Shown: one piece after another, positions 11,799 to 22,759 of the stretch
Position numbering within the stretch: position 1 is the stretch's first letter
Layout of the letters: each line of letters begins with the position of its first letter
NCBI GenBank assembly: GCA_001600635.1
Contig: BCKL01000020.1
Coordinates: forward strand, 434,001 to 498,000
DNA: 64,000 bases
Direction of reading: 5' to 3'
Source: Leucosporidium creatinivorum
Taxonomy: Eukaryota; Basidiomycota; Microbotryomycetes; Leucosporidiales; Leucosporidiaceae
Translations under genes and position numbers: made by a program
The notes under the pieces: generated by a model
What the model saw: the letters and a program-made list of their open reading frames with translations, nothing else
Databases searched by the model: none
Told to the model about the DNA's origin: nothing

Positions 11799-14632
11799 AT
11801 GGCTTCAGTACCAGCAGCAGCACAGTCTGCAGCTACAGCGCCCCAAATCATTATCCTCTCCCCTCGCCTCTCACTCTCCCCTTCCCCTGCACCCCCTCCA
11901 ACATCACACCTAACCTCCCTCACCCGTCTAGCCTCCCTCTCAAACTATCTCCTCGCTCGTCGTCGTTCCTCCTCCTCGTCCCCTCCTGGACCTCCTACAG
12001 ATCAACCCGATTGGACTGAGCTCGTCACTTTATCCGACCAGCAGCTTGAAGAGGAGGTACAGCGCCTCATCGTCGAGGAGAGGGCCTTCACCGAGCAGCA
12101 GGAGAGGGAGCAGGAGGAGGAGCGCCGAGTAGCTGCGAGAGTAGCAGAAAGGGACCGTTTAGCCACCGTATCTCGAGTGCTAGGGTTGGACTTCTCGACC
12201 ACGGGAGGCGTTCCCGTGTTAGGAGGGGAAGAAGCCGAAGAGGAAGCAGAGCAGGAGGCTTTGTTCGTCGAGTCGCTTCGAGCGGGCGAGGGTGCGAGGG
12301 CGAGGAGATTGAGTAGGAGGGTGAGGAGGGAGAGGGAGGAAGAGGAAGAGGAAGAGGGGGAGGGGGAGGGGGAGAGCTTTACGGCCTTCCAGCAGTTCTT
12401 GAGCGAGGAGATGGATCGGCAGGGAATGCTTTATGGCGATGGGGAGGAGAGGGTGAGGGGCGGAGAAGGCGATGAGTATGAGGAAGAGGATGAAGATCCT
12501 TGGAGCGCGTTGAATGAGGAGTCGGAGGAAGACAACGGACCAGCGAGGAATTGGGAAGGCCGACCGCTGTGGAGGGTGAGTGCTCTCTCTCTTTCGTGCT
12601 CTTCCTCCTCCGTCGACGCTCACAAGTACCAATTCGAATCGCACAGAACAACCCCATCTCCATCCCTCGCCTCACCCCCAGCTCTTTCGACTCGCACCCC
12701 CCATCGCGCGCCGCGCCGAACTCCAACTCCACACTCAACCTTCTCTTTCCTAGCACCACCTCCTCCATCCCCTCTCCCTCTCCCGCCAACCTCCCCATCG
12801 GTAGCAGACCACCAAACTACTACCACATCCTGCACCGGAGCTACTCCCTCCGCAACAACTACGCCATTCAGCACCCTCTCCTCCCAGCCTCGGAAATCCC
12901 TCCCGCTGCGCACTTTTTCGCAGAAGCGCAAGCGCTACTAGAGGCCGCCACCCGCAACGACGCGGGCGACCTCAACTCTCAGCTCGAGCGATTGCCACCT
13001 CTCAACCCCGCGCCTCGGCGTCAGCTCCCTCGTCGCTCGACGACGGCAAGGAGGACGAGAGAAGAGACTACGACGCTCATGGGACGGACGTTGAGGATGA
13101 AGAAGGGGGTTTGGGCTCTTTACTGCGGTGGTAGCGGAAGCGCGGGGCTGGGTTCGAGAGGAGAAGCAGCTGGAGAGCTCGAGCAGGAGCAGGAGGAGCT
13201 GCCGAGCGGCTTTCACTGGTCCCGCTCGGGCTCGGGCTCGGACTCGGAGGAGGGGGAGGGGGAGGGGTGCGGCGCCCTAGTCTGCGCACGAGGGCTCAAG
13301 GAGGGCCAGAAACGGGTTTTCGTGCATCCGACTGACGAGGGCGAGGGCGAGGGCGTGGGCGAGGGCGTGGCGAGGGAGGAGCAAGCCATCTCGACGGATT
13401 TACCGCTCTCTTCTACCAGAGTGGGGGCGTTGGATCCCGAGGGGAGGAGGATTGTGTTGATGGGAAAGAAATGCAAGGGGTGTGAGATCCTGCAAGTGGG
13501 CTGTCGGGCTTGGTTCGTCTTCTCGCTTTCCCCGTCTCTCTTTTTCTCTCGGCTTCGCGCTCCGCTGAGGCTGACGCTCTCGATGCCCTCCCTTGCACAG
13601 CGGCAACCCCCTCGCCTACCTTCTCCTCCATCCCTGCCTTTCCTGCCCCTCGCAACACCCCCCCAGCGTAGGCGGAGGAGCGATGATGGATGGGCTGTTG
13701 TGGCATTTCCGGGCTGGGGGGGTGAGGGCTAGGGTGAGGAGAGTGGGGAAAGAGGTGGGCGAGTGGTGGGATGAGGAGGGGGAGGAGAGCGAGTCGGAGG
13801 AGGAGAAGGAGGTGGAGGAGAGGGAGGAGGGAGAGAGGATCGAGCCGAGGGAACCGAAGAGAGGGGAGGGGATGAAGTGGAGGGATCTGCCGACGGCACA
13901 GGTGGGTCTTCTACTTCTCTTTTCTCTTTCTCTTTCTCTTTCTCCTTCAATGGGAAACGAAGCGAGCAGACTCGAGCTGACCTTTCGTCGGTTTAACAGG
14001 CCGAGTTTGAAGCCTCCCTCATCGGCGAACCCTCGGACTGGACTCGCTCCACTCACAACGAGCAGGAGGAATGGTGGATCACCAACGGAGTAGCCAAGCA
14101 TTGCCCTGCTCCCCGACCGCCGACGCAGGAAACCGAGAGGTGAATCTCTCTCTCCCTCCCGCTTCATCTGTCTCGGGCGCCGAGCCGTTCGCTGACCCTT
14201 CTGTCGTCTTGACTGAACAGCTCGATCCGCCCTCCCCCTTCGACCTCTACGTCCCAAACCCTCGTTCGCACTCCCTTCGACATCGCCCTCGAATCGGACA
14301 TCAACTCCCTACGCGGCGCTCCTCCCGCTCCCCCGCAGCCGCACGTCACAGCACCTCCAACTCGAGGCGCTTCTTTGTCCCGTCGACCTGCTATCCGGAT
14401 CTCGCCGAGTAGGCGGAGGGCGCGCGATATCAATGACGAAGGAGAAGATGAGGGCGAGGGCAGAAGAGTGAGGAGGAGGATTGAGGAGACGGGGTTGAGG
14501 GACACGGTCCCTGAGGGAGAGGGAGAGCGGGGAGTGGGGTATGGGAGTGCATTTGTTGGGAGGAGCGTGGCGGAGGGAAGGAGGAGGATGGAGGTGAGGC
14601 GGGAGGGGACGTCTATAAGGGCGGGAAGGTAG
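11799..14632 (+). CDS. Uncharacterised protein with clustered-cysteine CGNPL motif and acidic regions
   Basis: Five exons (11799-12575, 12647-13512, 13601-13901, 14000-14139, 14221-14632) give 831 aa; the ATG sits in a good context (gccATGg). The N-terminal half has a predicted coiled/acidic region (LEEEVQRLIVEERAFTEQQE, then Glu-rich runs). The C-terminal half has a compact cysteine motif, KKCKGCEILQVGCRACGNPL, followed by AYLLLHPCLSC: C-x2-C-x6-C-x2-C plus a further C-x2-C, which could bind zinc. After that come an acidic stretch, WRDLPTAQAEFEASL, and EEWWITNGVAKHCP. The tail is Arg-rich (SPSRRRARDIN). The intron that splits the cysteine motif (13513-13600) uses a GTTCGT donor. I do not recognise a named family and assign no function. 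It diverges from the kinase gene. Confidence 0.75.
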
Positions 14633-14826
14633 ACGGCTGTAGTGAAGTGCACGGAAGCAGGTCGTACACGTAGTGTCAAGGCAGCACAGACAGACAGCGT
14701 GGTACAGCGAATGTCATCGCTGCAGCTTCATCTCGGCGAATCGGTTCGCTCTCGGGCAGCTGGCCCATCAGCTGGCGAACACGCGAGACGTTCGAGTCGA
14801 CGCTTTAAAGCTACATCGCAGATCGA

Positions 14827-15820
14827 CTACTGTACGCTACAGCCCCAACCTCCCCCAGCAGGCTTCTCCTCCTCTGCGACACTCTCCGTCTCGTTCGAGG
14901 TCTCGGCGACGGATGACCTCGGCTCCTCCTTCGCCTTGCAAGAGCCCTTATGCGCCTTCCACGCCTTGCGTTGACATTCTGCTGAGCAGTAGAACGCCTC
15001 CTTGCAACGTGAGCATTGTAGTAGCTTGGCTGATGGGACTGGTGGCGAGGGGAGTCAGCGAGCGCAACGCCGAGCACCGAGATGAGCGGAAACGAACCTT
15101 GAGTCCGGCAGGCGTGGCATTCGTCCTTCGCTGGTGGGGAAGTAGGCGGCAGTTCTTGTACCTTGCTCTGCTATAAACGTCGAGCGGTCAGCGCGATCCC
15201 TCCCTCCACAAGACCGAGCCAACAGCTCACCTTCGGCGCATGCCCCCTCCTCAGCTCCTCAATCCTCATCTTCAGCTGTCCCTCCCAATCCTTCTCCACA
15301 AACCCCTCATTCCACCCTTCCGGTTCCTGCCACCCCATCCCTCCCCAACATCCCGTCTCCCCTCCTCCAAGCTCCGCCGGCAATCTCACGACGGCAAAGA
15401 AGGCCATCGTGACCTGCTCTCCCTTCTTGACGACTCTCTTGGCGCCCTCGATAGCTCCCAGGGCGGAAGAGACGTTGATACCTGGTGTTGTGCTTTGAAC
15501 GGTAGAGAGGAAGGGTTGCAGCGCGGCGAAAGGTTGCAGAACGGCAAGGCGGTAGGTGAAGGAGGTGAAGGGGTCGAAGGAGGGAGAAGCGGAGAGGGAG
15601 AGCTCAAAGTAGAGGACGAGGGCGTGGGTCCGGCTCTTTGGTGGTGAGGACCAGGCTTCCAACGAGGTGACAAGAGCGGGGAGGAGGATAGAGACGAAGG
15701 AGGGGGAGAAGATGAGTTGGCGCAGCGAGGTCGAGACGCGTTGGTGGGTCTATGCAGCAGTGGGGGGTTTGTGTGAGCTGTAAAAGAGGTTTGGGCCGGC
15801 GCTAGACGACTCACGGTCAT
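14827..15820 (-). CDS. MYND-type zinc finger protein
   Basis: A first coding exon of only six bases (ATGACC, 15815-15820) is joined to an exon reading THQRVSTSLRQLIFSPSF. A second acceptor in that intron is possible, so the N-terminus is uncertain. The middle has FELSLSASPSFDPFTSFTYR and a hydrophobic core. The two 3' exons encode a C-terminal MYND finger: ECHACRTQ, then LLQCSRCKEAFYCSAECQ and RKAWKAHKGSCK, with the C-x2-C...C-x2-C...C-x3-C...H-x3-C spacing intact. It ends SVQ at 14827. MYND fingers mediate protein-protein contacts; without a SET or other catalytic domain the role is unknown. It diverges from the gene at 16038. Confidence 0.8.
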
Positions 15821-16037
15821 GGTACAGCGAGCACGGGGCGTTGAAGAACTGGAGAGCCGAGCGTGAGCTGCGTGCGAGCTGTGAGCTGTACGGGAAGGCA
15901 AGAGAGAGCACGTACATATTTCAGACGTGCTCCTTTCACTTAGAAACGGCTGTAGCAGAGCAGAGACAAGCTCAAGCAGGTTCGCCGGCTCGCTTTCGTC
16001 TTTCGCTGTTCGCCCCCTCTCGCCGTGTTTCTGCACC

Positions 16038-16873
16038 ATGTCGAGCATCGACGATACCTTGGCCAAGCGACTAGCAGCTCTTCGCTCTTCTGCCACTAAG
16101 ACTACACCACCTTCGTAAGTCCCGTGCCGCTCAGCTTACCCCGCGTGACTGACGCACCACTCTCTGAGCAGCAACGACGACTCGGCTACAGCTCGTCTGG
16201 CAGCTCTAGAGCCGCGAACGGATCAAGAAATAGCTCGTGCTGTACCGATAGAGACAAAGAATGTCGACGACGAGGTACAGCCGCTCTCTCGCTCCCGCTC
16301 TCCTTCGCTCGCTCATCTTTCTGCGCACTGCAGGTCGCCCGCTACCTCTCTCTCGCCTCCACCTCTACACCCTCCACCCTCCCTTCACCACCGCCCTCCG
16401 CCGACCGTCGCCTGAACAAAGCCCTCTCATCCCTCGAAGCTGCCGCTCCGGCCTTCGCCTCGCCCATCGAAGTGTCCTTCGCCGGGCCTCCGCCCCCTGG
16501 CGCAAGAGCTCTCCGAACGGACGATGAGGACGAAGCCTTGATCCGACGGCTGCAGGATGAGCTGAGCGTTGAGGAGTCGGTTCGGCGCCGAGGAGGAGGA
16601 GGGGAGGAAGGCGGAATTGACGGGCTGGAGGAGAGGTTGAGGAGGGTTAGGGAGTTTAGGAGTGTTGATGGGAGTGGGAGCAGAGAAGTAAAGGATGAGG
16701 AAGAGAAGGCGGATCTGGGAGAAGCGCCTGGAGCTGTCGGAGTGGACGAGTTTGAGAAGGCGAGAGCTCGGCGGAGGAAGGGGAAGGGTTCGGATGAGGA
16801 CAGTGACAGTGAGAGCGAGGAGAGCGAGGAGAGTAAGGATAGTGAAGAGGAGGAGAGTGAGCAGGAGGATTAG
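16038..16873 (+). CDS. Small acidic protein with RLAAL motifs, uncharacterised
   Basis: Three exons (16038-16114, 16172-16274, 16334-16873) give 239 aa. The first exon encodes MSSIDDTLAKRLAALRSS and the second repeats the motif as ATARLAALEPRTDQEIARAV. The middle contains ADRRLNKALSSLE and ALIRRLQDELSVEE. The C-terminal third is dominated by Glu/Asp/Ser (DSESEESEESKDSEEEESE), so likely disordered and phosphorylated. Paired RLAAL segments plus a short LxxRLQDEL helix recall MIM-type segments of the ANCHR/ZFYVE19 abscission-checkpoint proteins, but no FYVE finger is present and the resemblance is from memory; I assign no function. Confidence 0.72.
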
Positions 16874-17064
16874 ATCATGTAGCACTGCAGTGCAAGTATG
16901 TTCGTGTTCTCGGCGTTCGCTCGGCACTCGCTCGCGCTGCCAGAGAAGGGAGATGAGAGACGACCCTACTCGAGAATTAGCATACACATCTACAAACTAG
17001 AGCCACACAAATTGGTACCAACATCGCTAACCCCCTCCCTCCCCTTCAACCCTGACCTCGGCGT

Positions 17065-20000
17065 TCAATTCTGACTCGCCCGACTCATCCTCTTCGCCTT
17101 CCTACTCGACACCGCCTCGATCGGAGGATTACTGTTCCGGAAGATGGAAATCACGCCCGTCTCGTCTGTATCACAACAACGCAGGGTCAGCCTCTTCTCC
17201 TCGCGCTTGGCGGCACCGAAAGAACTCACCATCCGCCACCACAATTATAGCATCCTCGCCCCTCTCCGCCGTCCTCCCCGTCCCCTCGCCCATCGTATTA
17301 ACCGACACCAACTGATTCACGCCGGTCAAGTTGGTCTCGACGTTGAATAGGCTCGCTCCGGAGAGAGTCGCCTGAAGGGGTTGCAAGTGAAAGTGTGAAT
17401 CGCCGAAAACGGGGTCTGCTGAGTCGGCGAGGATGGAGCGCGTGGAGGTGGGAGCGAAGGAGGCGCAGGTGATGATGTTGGCGGACACTGTGGTTGGGAG
17501 AGCGAAGGCGTCAGCGAAGTGCGAGACGTGAGGGAGAGGGGAAGAAGGAGACGGACTGGAGAAGGACTCGTAGCCTGTTCCGTCCTTGTTCTTGCGGAGA
17601 GGATGCCAGTGACCGTCGTCTTTGGGTGCCATGCCCGAATCCCAGACTGGTTGAGTGAGGAGGGGAAGCGAGAGTCAGCTTCGGCTTCGGAGATGAGGAG
17701 AGAAAGGCTAGACGACTCACTGTAGACACAACGATCCTCGCTACCCGAGATGATATACCTCCCATCGTCGCTGAAGCTTGCTCGGATTTGGGATCTGTAG
17801 CGTGGGCAAAGGTCGTCAGCTTCTTCCCTCCTAGTCGCCCTCCAAACCGCCAAACTCACGAAGTATTCTCATGCCCCGCATACTTGTTCTCCACGTTTTT
17901 ATCCGAGACGTGATACAACCTCATCCTCGAGTCATTGCTCGTGACCAACAACCTCTCGCCTCCGCTCGAAGGAAGGGGAAAGGGAACGAGGGAAGTGACC
18001 TTGCGGCCCTTCGAGTTCTTGCCTCGGGTAGATTTGGCGGCGAATTGGGCGTGGTAGCGGAAGGTTTCGACTTCGAAGAACATCTGCGATGGTGAAGAAT
18101 GGATGGGAGATGAGGAGGTCGGTGTTCAGCTCGAGGAGTCTCGGCGGCGCTCTCGGGGCGCGGAGGAGGCAATTCGATGGAAGAGAGACGCACGCAGATG
18201 CCGACGAAGCTCCCAGCGATAGCGAGCTTGCCGTCCCGAGTGAAGGCAACCGAGGTGATGAGCTCGGGAAGCTCGGTCCAAATCTGTGCGGGGAGAATGA
18301 AGGTCAGCTTGCAGCCTCAAGCACTCGATGGGAGATGGACGAAGAGCGTACATGAACGCGCTTCTCGGGGATCTGCGAGGAGAGGCGAGGTCAGCGACGG
18401 CCGCCGAGCGGGAGGACGAAGAGCGGCGACTCACGTTCCAAAGCCTGAGCTTGCAGTCGAGCGACCCAGAGAGGAAGAAGCGGTCGTCTTTGGGGTGGAA
18501 GGCGATAGAGGTGACGAAGTCGAGGTGCTGTACTCGGCGTAGAGAGTCAGCGCCGAGCAGCGAAAGCGAAGGACGAGCGACTCACCTGGAAGGCGCACAA
18601 GCACTCGGAGCGCGAGACGTGCCACAGTCTGACCGTCTTGTCCATCGACGACGAAAGGAGAAAGTTGTTCTGTGCGACCGAGGTGAGAAGGTCAGCTCGT
18701 CGTCGGTGGCAAGCTCGCCGAAGTCGACTCACCTTGCTCCAACTCAGATCCAAGACGTCGGCCTCATGCCCTTTGAACTCGTGCAGCGGTTTACTGCCGA
18801 AGACCGGCATGATCGACACGGGAACTTTCTCCCTCGCATCTGCTGCCCCTACAGAGCCGGCCTTCTTCCTAGAAGGAGTTGAGGTGGGAGGTGCGGAAGC
18901 GGTCGTCGAGACGGGCGAGATGGGATGAGTCGGAAGGGGAGAGGTGGCGGTGGGAGGAGATGAGGAGGGAGTAGCAGAAGCGGAGGGCGAGGCTGAGTCG
19001 AAGGTCGAAGAGGGTGGTGGTGAGGAGTCGGGGTTCTGGGTAGCTTGACGAGCGGCGGGAGTGGAGAGGACCTCCCAGACTGAAGACGAGCAAGGGTCAG
19101 CACTTCACTCGTCTCGGTCGGAGAGCAGAATCGCCTACTCACCTCGCACCACGCCATCCTTGCCTCCCACAGCGAGATACCTCCCATCGTCCGAGAACTT
19201 GATGCTCCAAACCGCGTTCTTCTTCCTCCCCTTCCCGCCCACCCCCTTCGCTCCAACATCAGCGTCGGCTGCCGAATACTGACTCCCGTTATCGGGAGCG
19301 ATGAACGACTCGGTATCGCCATGAGTGGTGGAAGAGCCAGGAGTGGGCGGCGCGTTTTGGTCGAGACCTGAGGAAGCGGAGGCGTGTGTAGGGATGCCGG
19401 CGGTTGGAGGAGGGATGAAGAGCTCTTGAGCAAGAAAGAGCTTGTTGAAGTCCTTGGTCGCCTTGTTCTTGGTCTTGACCTGTTGGCGTTGGGGAGGAGG
19501 GGAAGGTCGGTAAGCGCTTGTTGGAATGAGAGTCGAGCGGGTAAAAAGTCGGCGAGGAAGGCAGAGGGAGCACACACCTTGGCGAACCGAACCTGCTCCT
19601 TCTTCTCCTTGTCCTTGATCGTCGAGCTGCGCTCGATGGTAGGGCTCGTCGGCGGCTCCGCCATCCCTCCCGGCGCCCTGCTTGTCGTTGGACTCGTGGG
19701 CTCGACCTCGCCCGCCCTCATTGGAATGCTACTGCTCTTCTTACCTCCCAGCCGAGAGAAGAAGGACCGCTTGCGAACCGTCTCGCCCGCTACTACTCCC
19801 GCCGATTTGACCGTGTCGCTTCCAGCGCCGAGGTTGGAGGAAGAGTCGGCCGGGGAACGATCCTTCTGCCCGAACTCGCCGAGGGAGGCGATGGAGACTC
19901 GACGACTCTGCTTGGCGGTGCCGTTGGTGCCGTTGGACGCCTGCCTCGAGTGGCCCCTCGCCGTCCCATCGTCGACCTCTCCCTCCTTCACCAATCCCAA

Positions 20001-20774
20001 TCCCACTCCACTCCTCGGCGTTCTACTCCCACTCCCTCCGTCTCCCATTCGACTCCAGCTCTCCCTCCTCCTCAATACGCCAGGCCTCCCGTCCGCTACT
20101 CCGTCTCGGAGCACCCTCTCGCGCTCCTCCCTCTCCCTGACGACCCTCATCGCCTCACCCTCACTCTCTCGCCTCGCAATAGCCTGAAGGGTGAGCGGGT
20201 TGATGCTTGCATCTTTGGAAGCCGCGACGAAGGCCGCCGAGGAGGGCGTGCGAGAGAGAGATGGAAAGCCGGGCTTGGAGGGGGTGCCGTGGGTGGGTGA
20301 TGCTGGAGCTGGCGAGTCGGAGTAGAGAACTCCGTTCGAGGCGGCTGTGGTGGGAGCAGAGCGAAGCGATGGGGAGGGCGAGCGTCGGCGAAGGATGGAG
20401 GGGAAGGGGACCGAGGAGGGGGAAGGAGGGCGCCGGAATGGTGCGGAGAGAGTGAAGAGGGGAGCAGTAGTGGAGCGAGTTGGTGGTCGACCGTAGTTCG
20501 GTGCAGCAGAAGCGGCGCGAGGTGGTTGTTGTTGCGGTTGGGGCGACGATTCGGAGGCGAGATTCGGCGACCAGGTTTGTGAACGAGGGAAGTATGAAGA
20601 AGGGGATGCCGAGCGAGTACGTTTGCGGGCAGCAGTGATGGATGGTGGTGGTGTAGGAGGGAGCAAAGCCGTGAGATAGTCGATGATGGGATCGTTGCGG
20701 TGCGCGGTGCGCAGGAATTGAGGGGAGGGGGGACGAAGAGGAGCAAAGTGGTGAGCTTGCTGTAACGAATGCAT
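17065..20774 (-). CDS. WD40 repeat protein, WDR44/Dgr2-like
   Basis: ATG at 20774 (MHSLQQAHHFAPLRPP); stop at 17065. A long Ser/Pro-rich N-terminal half carries RRVSIASLGEFGQK and VRKRSFFSRLGGKKSSS, then VRFAKVKTKNKATKDFNKLF leading into LAQELFIPP, the segment that precedes the propeller in WDR44-type proteins. WD repeats are split over many short exons: AVWSIKFSDDGRYLAVGG, HEFKGHEADVLDLSWSK, NNFLLSSSMDKTVRLWHV, FVTSIAFHPKDDRFFLSG with SLDCKLRLWN, then a long repeat-linking exon with LLVTSNDSRMRLYHV and QIRASFSDDGRYIISGSED. It ends ETGVISIFRNSNPPIEAV plus a basic tail. WDR44 binds Rab11 on recycling endosomes; yeast Dgr2/Laf1 are related. The frame stays open upstream of 20774 to about 20950 without an ATG, so an upstream exon could add residues. 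Confidence 0.85.
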
Positions 20775-21582
20775 AGGGTTGCTGGTCGGCGGCGCTGTAC
20801 TGGATGCTCGACTGAGTTGGCGACCGCGTCTTCTCCCATCGCCGTCATCTGCTTGAGCCCAGGGAGACGGGTAGCCCCCTCCTCGGAGGGGAGCAGAGGG
20901 AGCGCGCTGCAGCGTAACAGTCGCCAGCGTTGCGAGTTACGGACGATGTAGTCGGGAAAATGAAGGCAGCCTAAACGCCAGCTCGGCTCCCCAACTCGAC
21001 TCCCGCCTCATCTCGAAACCCCGTCCGCCTCGCTCCTGTAACCCCGCTCGCACCTCCTGAGAAGGGTCGGCTGGAAGGGAAGTTTCTGTAGGACAGTGGG
21101 GGTATGCGCCGAGAGTCGCTCATCGAGGTACACGACGACTCCCGCTCCCTGCAGCACAGCAAGCGGAGGAGGCGCCGAAGTCGAAGGCCGAGCTCTCTGG
21201 CACGCTGCTCGACGAGCAAGCTGAGTCCCTTCTCGAGCAGTCAGTCGATGGCGACGGTCCAAATCCTACACAGCAACTCCTCACTCCACCGCAGACTGGG
21301 TCTGCAGCAATGCGAACGAGATGACAGCGACGTCGACACGGAGCCAGCCGAGCAGCGCCCGAGGTCGACCAGAATCTCATCCATGTATATAGGTAGGAGT
21401 CATCAGTATATCTGCTGCTAGGGCGATTGTACATCGACTCTCATCCCGCCAGTAGCGAGACTAGGAGTCGATGAGAGCCGCCAGAGCAGATCGCCGAACG
21501 GCACACGCCTTCAATGCTCAGAGCGCGACGAGCCTCGATGCTCCGGACTGGGGACTGGCCGTATTAAAGCGCCAGGTCATCC
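20775..21582. other. Intergenic region with overlapping antisense short frames
   Basis: Between the WD40 gene and the next minus-strand hypothetical gene. On the minus strand, a frame ending at 21008 (containing GAGVVVYLDERLSAHTPTVL) joins in phase to an upstream frame across a good-looking 65-nt intron (GTGAGG donor, CTGACT branch, CTCAG acceptor, about 21220-21285). On the plus strand, another frame at about 21150-21330 (QQAEEAPKSKAELSGTLLDE) overlaps it. Neither has a clear start and I recognise neither, so I do not call a gene. Confidence 0.35.
21432..21473. repeat. Short inverted repeat
   Basis: CATCGACTC at 21432-21440 pairs perfectly with GAGTCGATG at 21465-21473 across a 24-nt loop. 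An alternative pairing of CTCTCATC with GATGAGAG overlaps it. It lies in the intergenic region just 3' of the hypothetical gene below. It could be chance or part of an RNA 3' end. Confidence 0.3.
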
Positions 21583-22288
21583 TTATATCTCCTCGTCTAC
21601 CCCTCTAACGCTGCCCAGCACCAGTCCAACCCCAAACGTCCGTCGCAGCCGACGCCGAGCTGTTCATCAAGCCATCCCTCATGCGCCATCACCGTCAGGA
21701 AAGCGACTCACCATCTTCAATGTCCAGTTCGCCCTCTCCCTCTTTGCCAAAGCCTCCATCTCCTACTCCTCCCGGCCCTCCAGGACCTCCATTCGGTCCA
21801 GCGGATTCAGAGGAGGAATGCACGAGGTGAATTGTCGGAGCGTTGGTCGTGGGTAAGCGGGGGATGAAGGAGGATAGGGTGAGATTTTGGAGCGAGGATG
21901 GGAGTGAGACGGTTGGGAGTGACATAGTCGGGATGAAGGAGGAGAAGGAGAAGGGGGTGTCGTCTCTAGCCGATTTGCCCTCCTTGCCAGGTGCTGAGGC
22001 TGGCGAGGAGGCGTGTGTAGGTGCAGCTGCTTCCTCCTGCTGCCCCTGCTCCCTGCCGCCCTCTCCTTCCGCCGGCCGAACCTCCCGCCCAAGCGCAGGC
22101 AAGCCCTCCGGAGCGTCGCCCTGTATCGGACTACTCGGGCTGACGAGGATGCTGGGTACCGAGCTCGAGCCAGTACCGGCCCTGCTCCGAGTCTTTCGTT
22201 CGAGGTCGATGGTCTGAACGAGAGAAGGCGGGAGCGGACGGCTTGGAGTGGGAGGTGCGTCTCGTCCAGGTGGTGAAGTGGTCGACAT
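21583..22288 (-). CDS. Hypothetical protein, disordered
   Basis: ATG at 22288 (MSTTSPPGRDAPPTPSRPLP). The first exon runs to about 21704 and encodes a Pro/Ser/Gly/Glu-rich chain with a more ordered core, FSFSSFIPTMSLPTVSLPSS and LTLSSFIPRLP. It ends GELDIEDG before a GTGAGTCG donor. Joining to the acceptor TGATGAACAG gives a short tail, ARRRLRRTFGVGLVLGSVRG, and a stop at 21583. The tail exon is a guess; without splicing the frame closes at 21695. No family is recognised. Its upstream region (22335-22750) has a diverged second copy at 26905-27290. Confidence 0.4.
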
Positions 22289-22334
22289 GGCTGCTAGGGT
22301 GGCGAGTACTGCTGGGAAGATAGAGCTATCAGCT

Positions 22335-22750
22335 AAGAGCTCGTGCTGGAAGAGCCCTGCAAAAAGCGTACCGAGCTAGAGATGGGAAGGCAGCGAGCTG
22401 CTTCGAGTCGATCTTGGGGAACGCACGCGAGAGCTAAGCTGTAGTCGAGCAGCAGAGCGGTGCAGTCGTTCTTCTGTTGAGACTGCTCTGCGCTGGAGTC
22501 GAGAAACGAGCGATCCCGAGTCGTACGCGAGTCGAGCGTGAAAGGCGAGGTGATGGGCGGAGCACAGAGGGAAGGAGGGCGTGAAACGGCTAAGTCCAAG
22601 TTCGGCGAGGGGGAAGAGGGAGGATGAGGCAGAGTTCACTGGCCCATAGAAGAGGACGAGTGAAGATTCGAGTGTGTTTCTCAAGAAGAGTAAAAAGCGA
22701 GTGAAGCCCACTCGTAATGCTGACCTTTCGCCGAAAGTCGGCGCCGAGCT
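22335..22750. repeat. Direct duplicated segment, copy A (upstream of hypothetical gene)
   Basis: Colinear identical blocks shared with copy B (26905-27290): 22438-22458 with 26974-26994, 22508-22530 with 27046-27068, 22544-22564 with 27082-27102, 22711-22720 with 27246-27255, and 22729-22749 with 27270-27290. Spacing between blocks is nearly the same in both copies (70/36/167/18 against 72/36/164/24). Sequence between blocks has diverged. The last block contains CGCCGAAAGTCGGCG, a small inverted repeat. Confidence 0.8.
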
Positions 22751-22759
22751 GGGAAGGCC

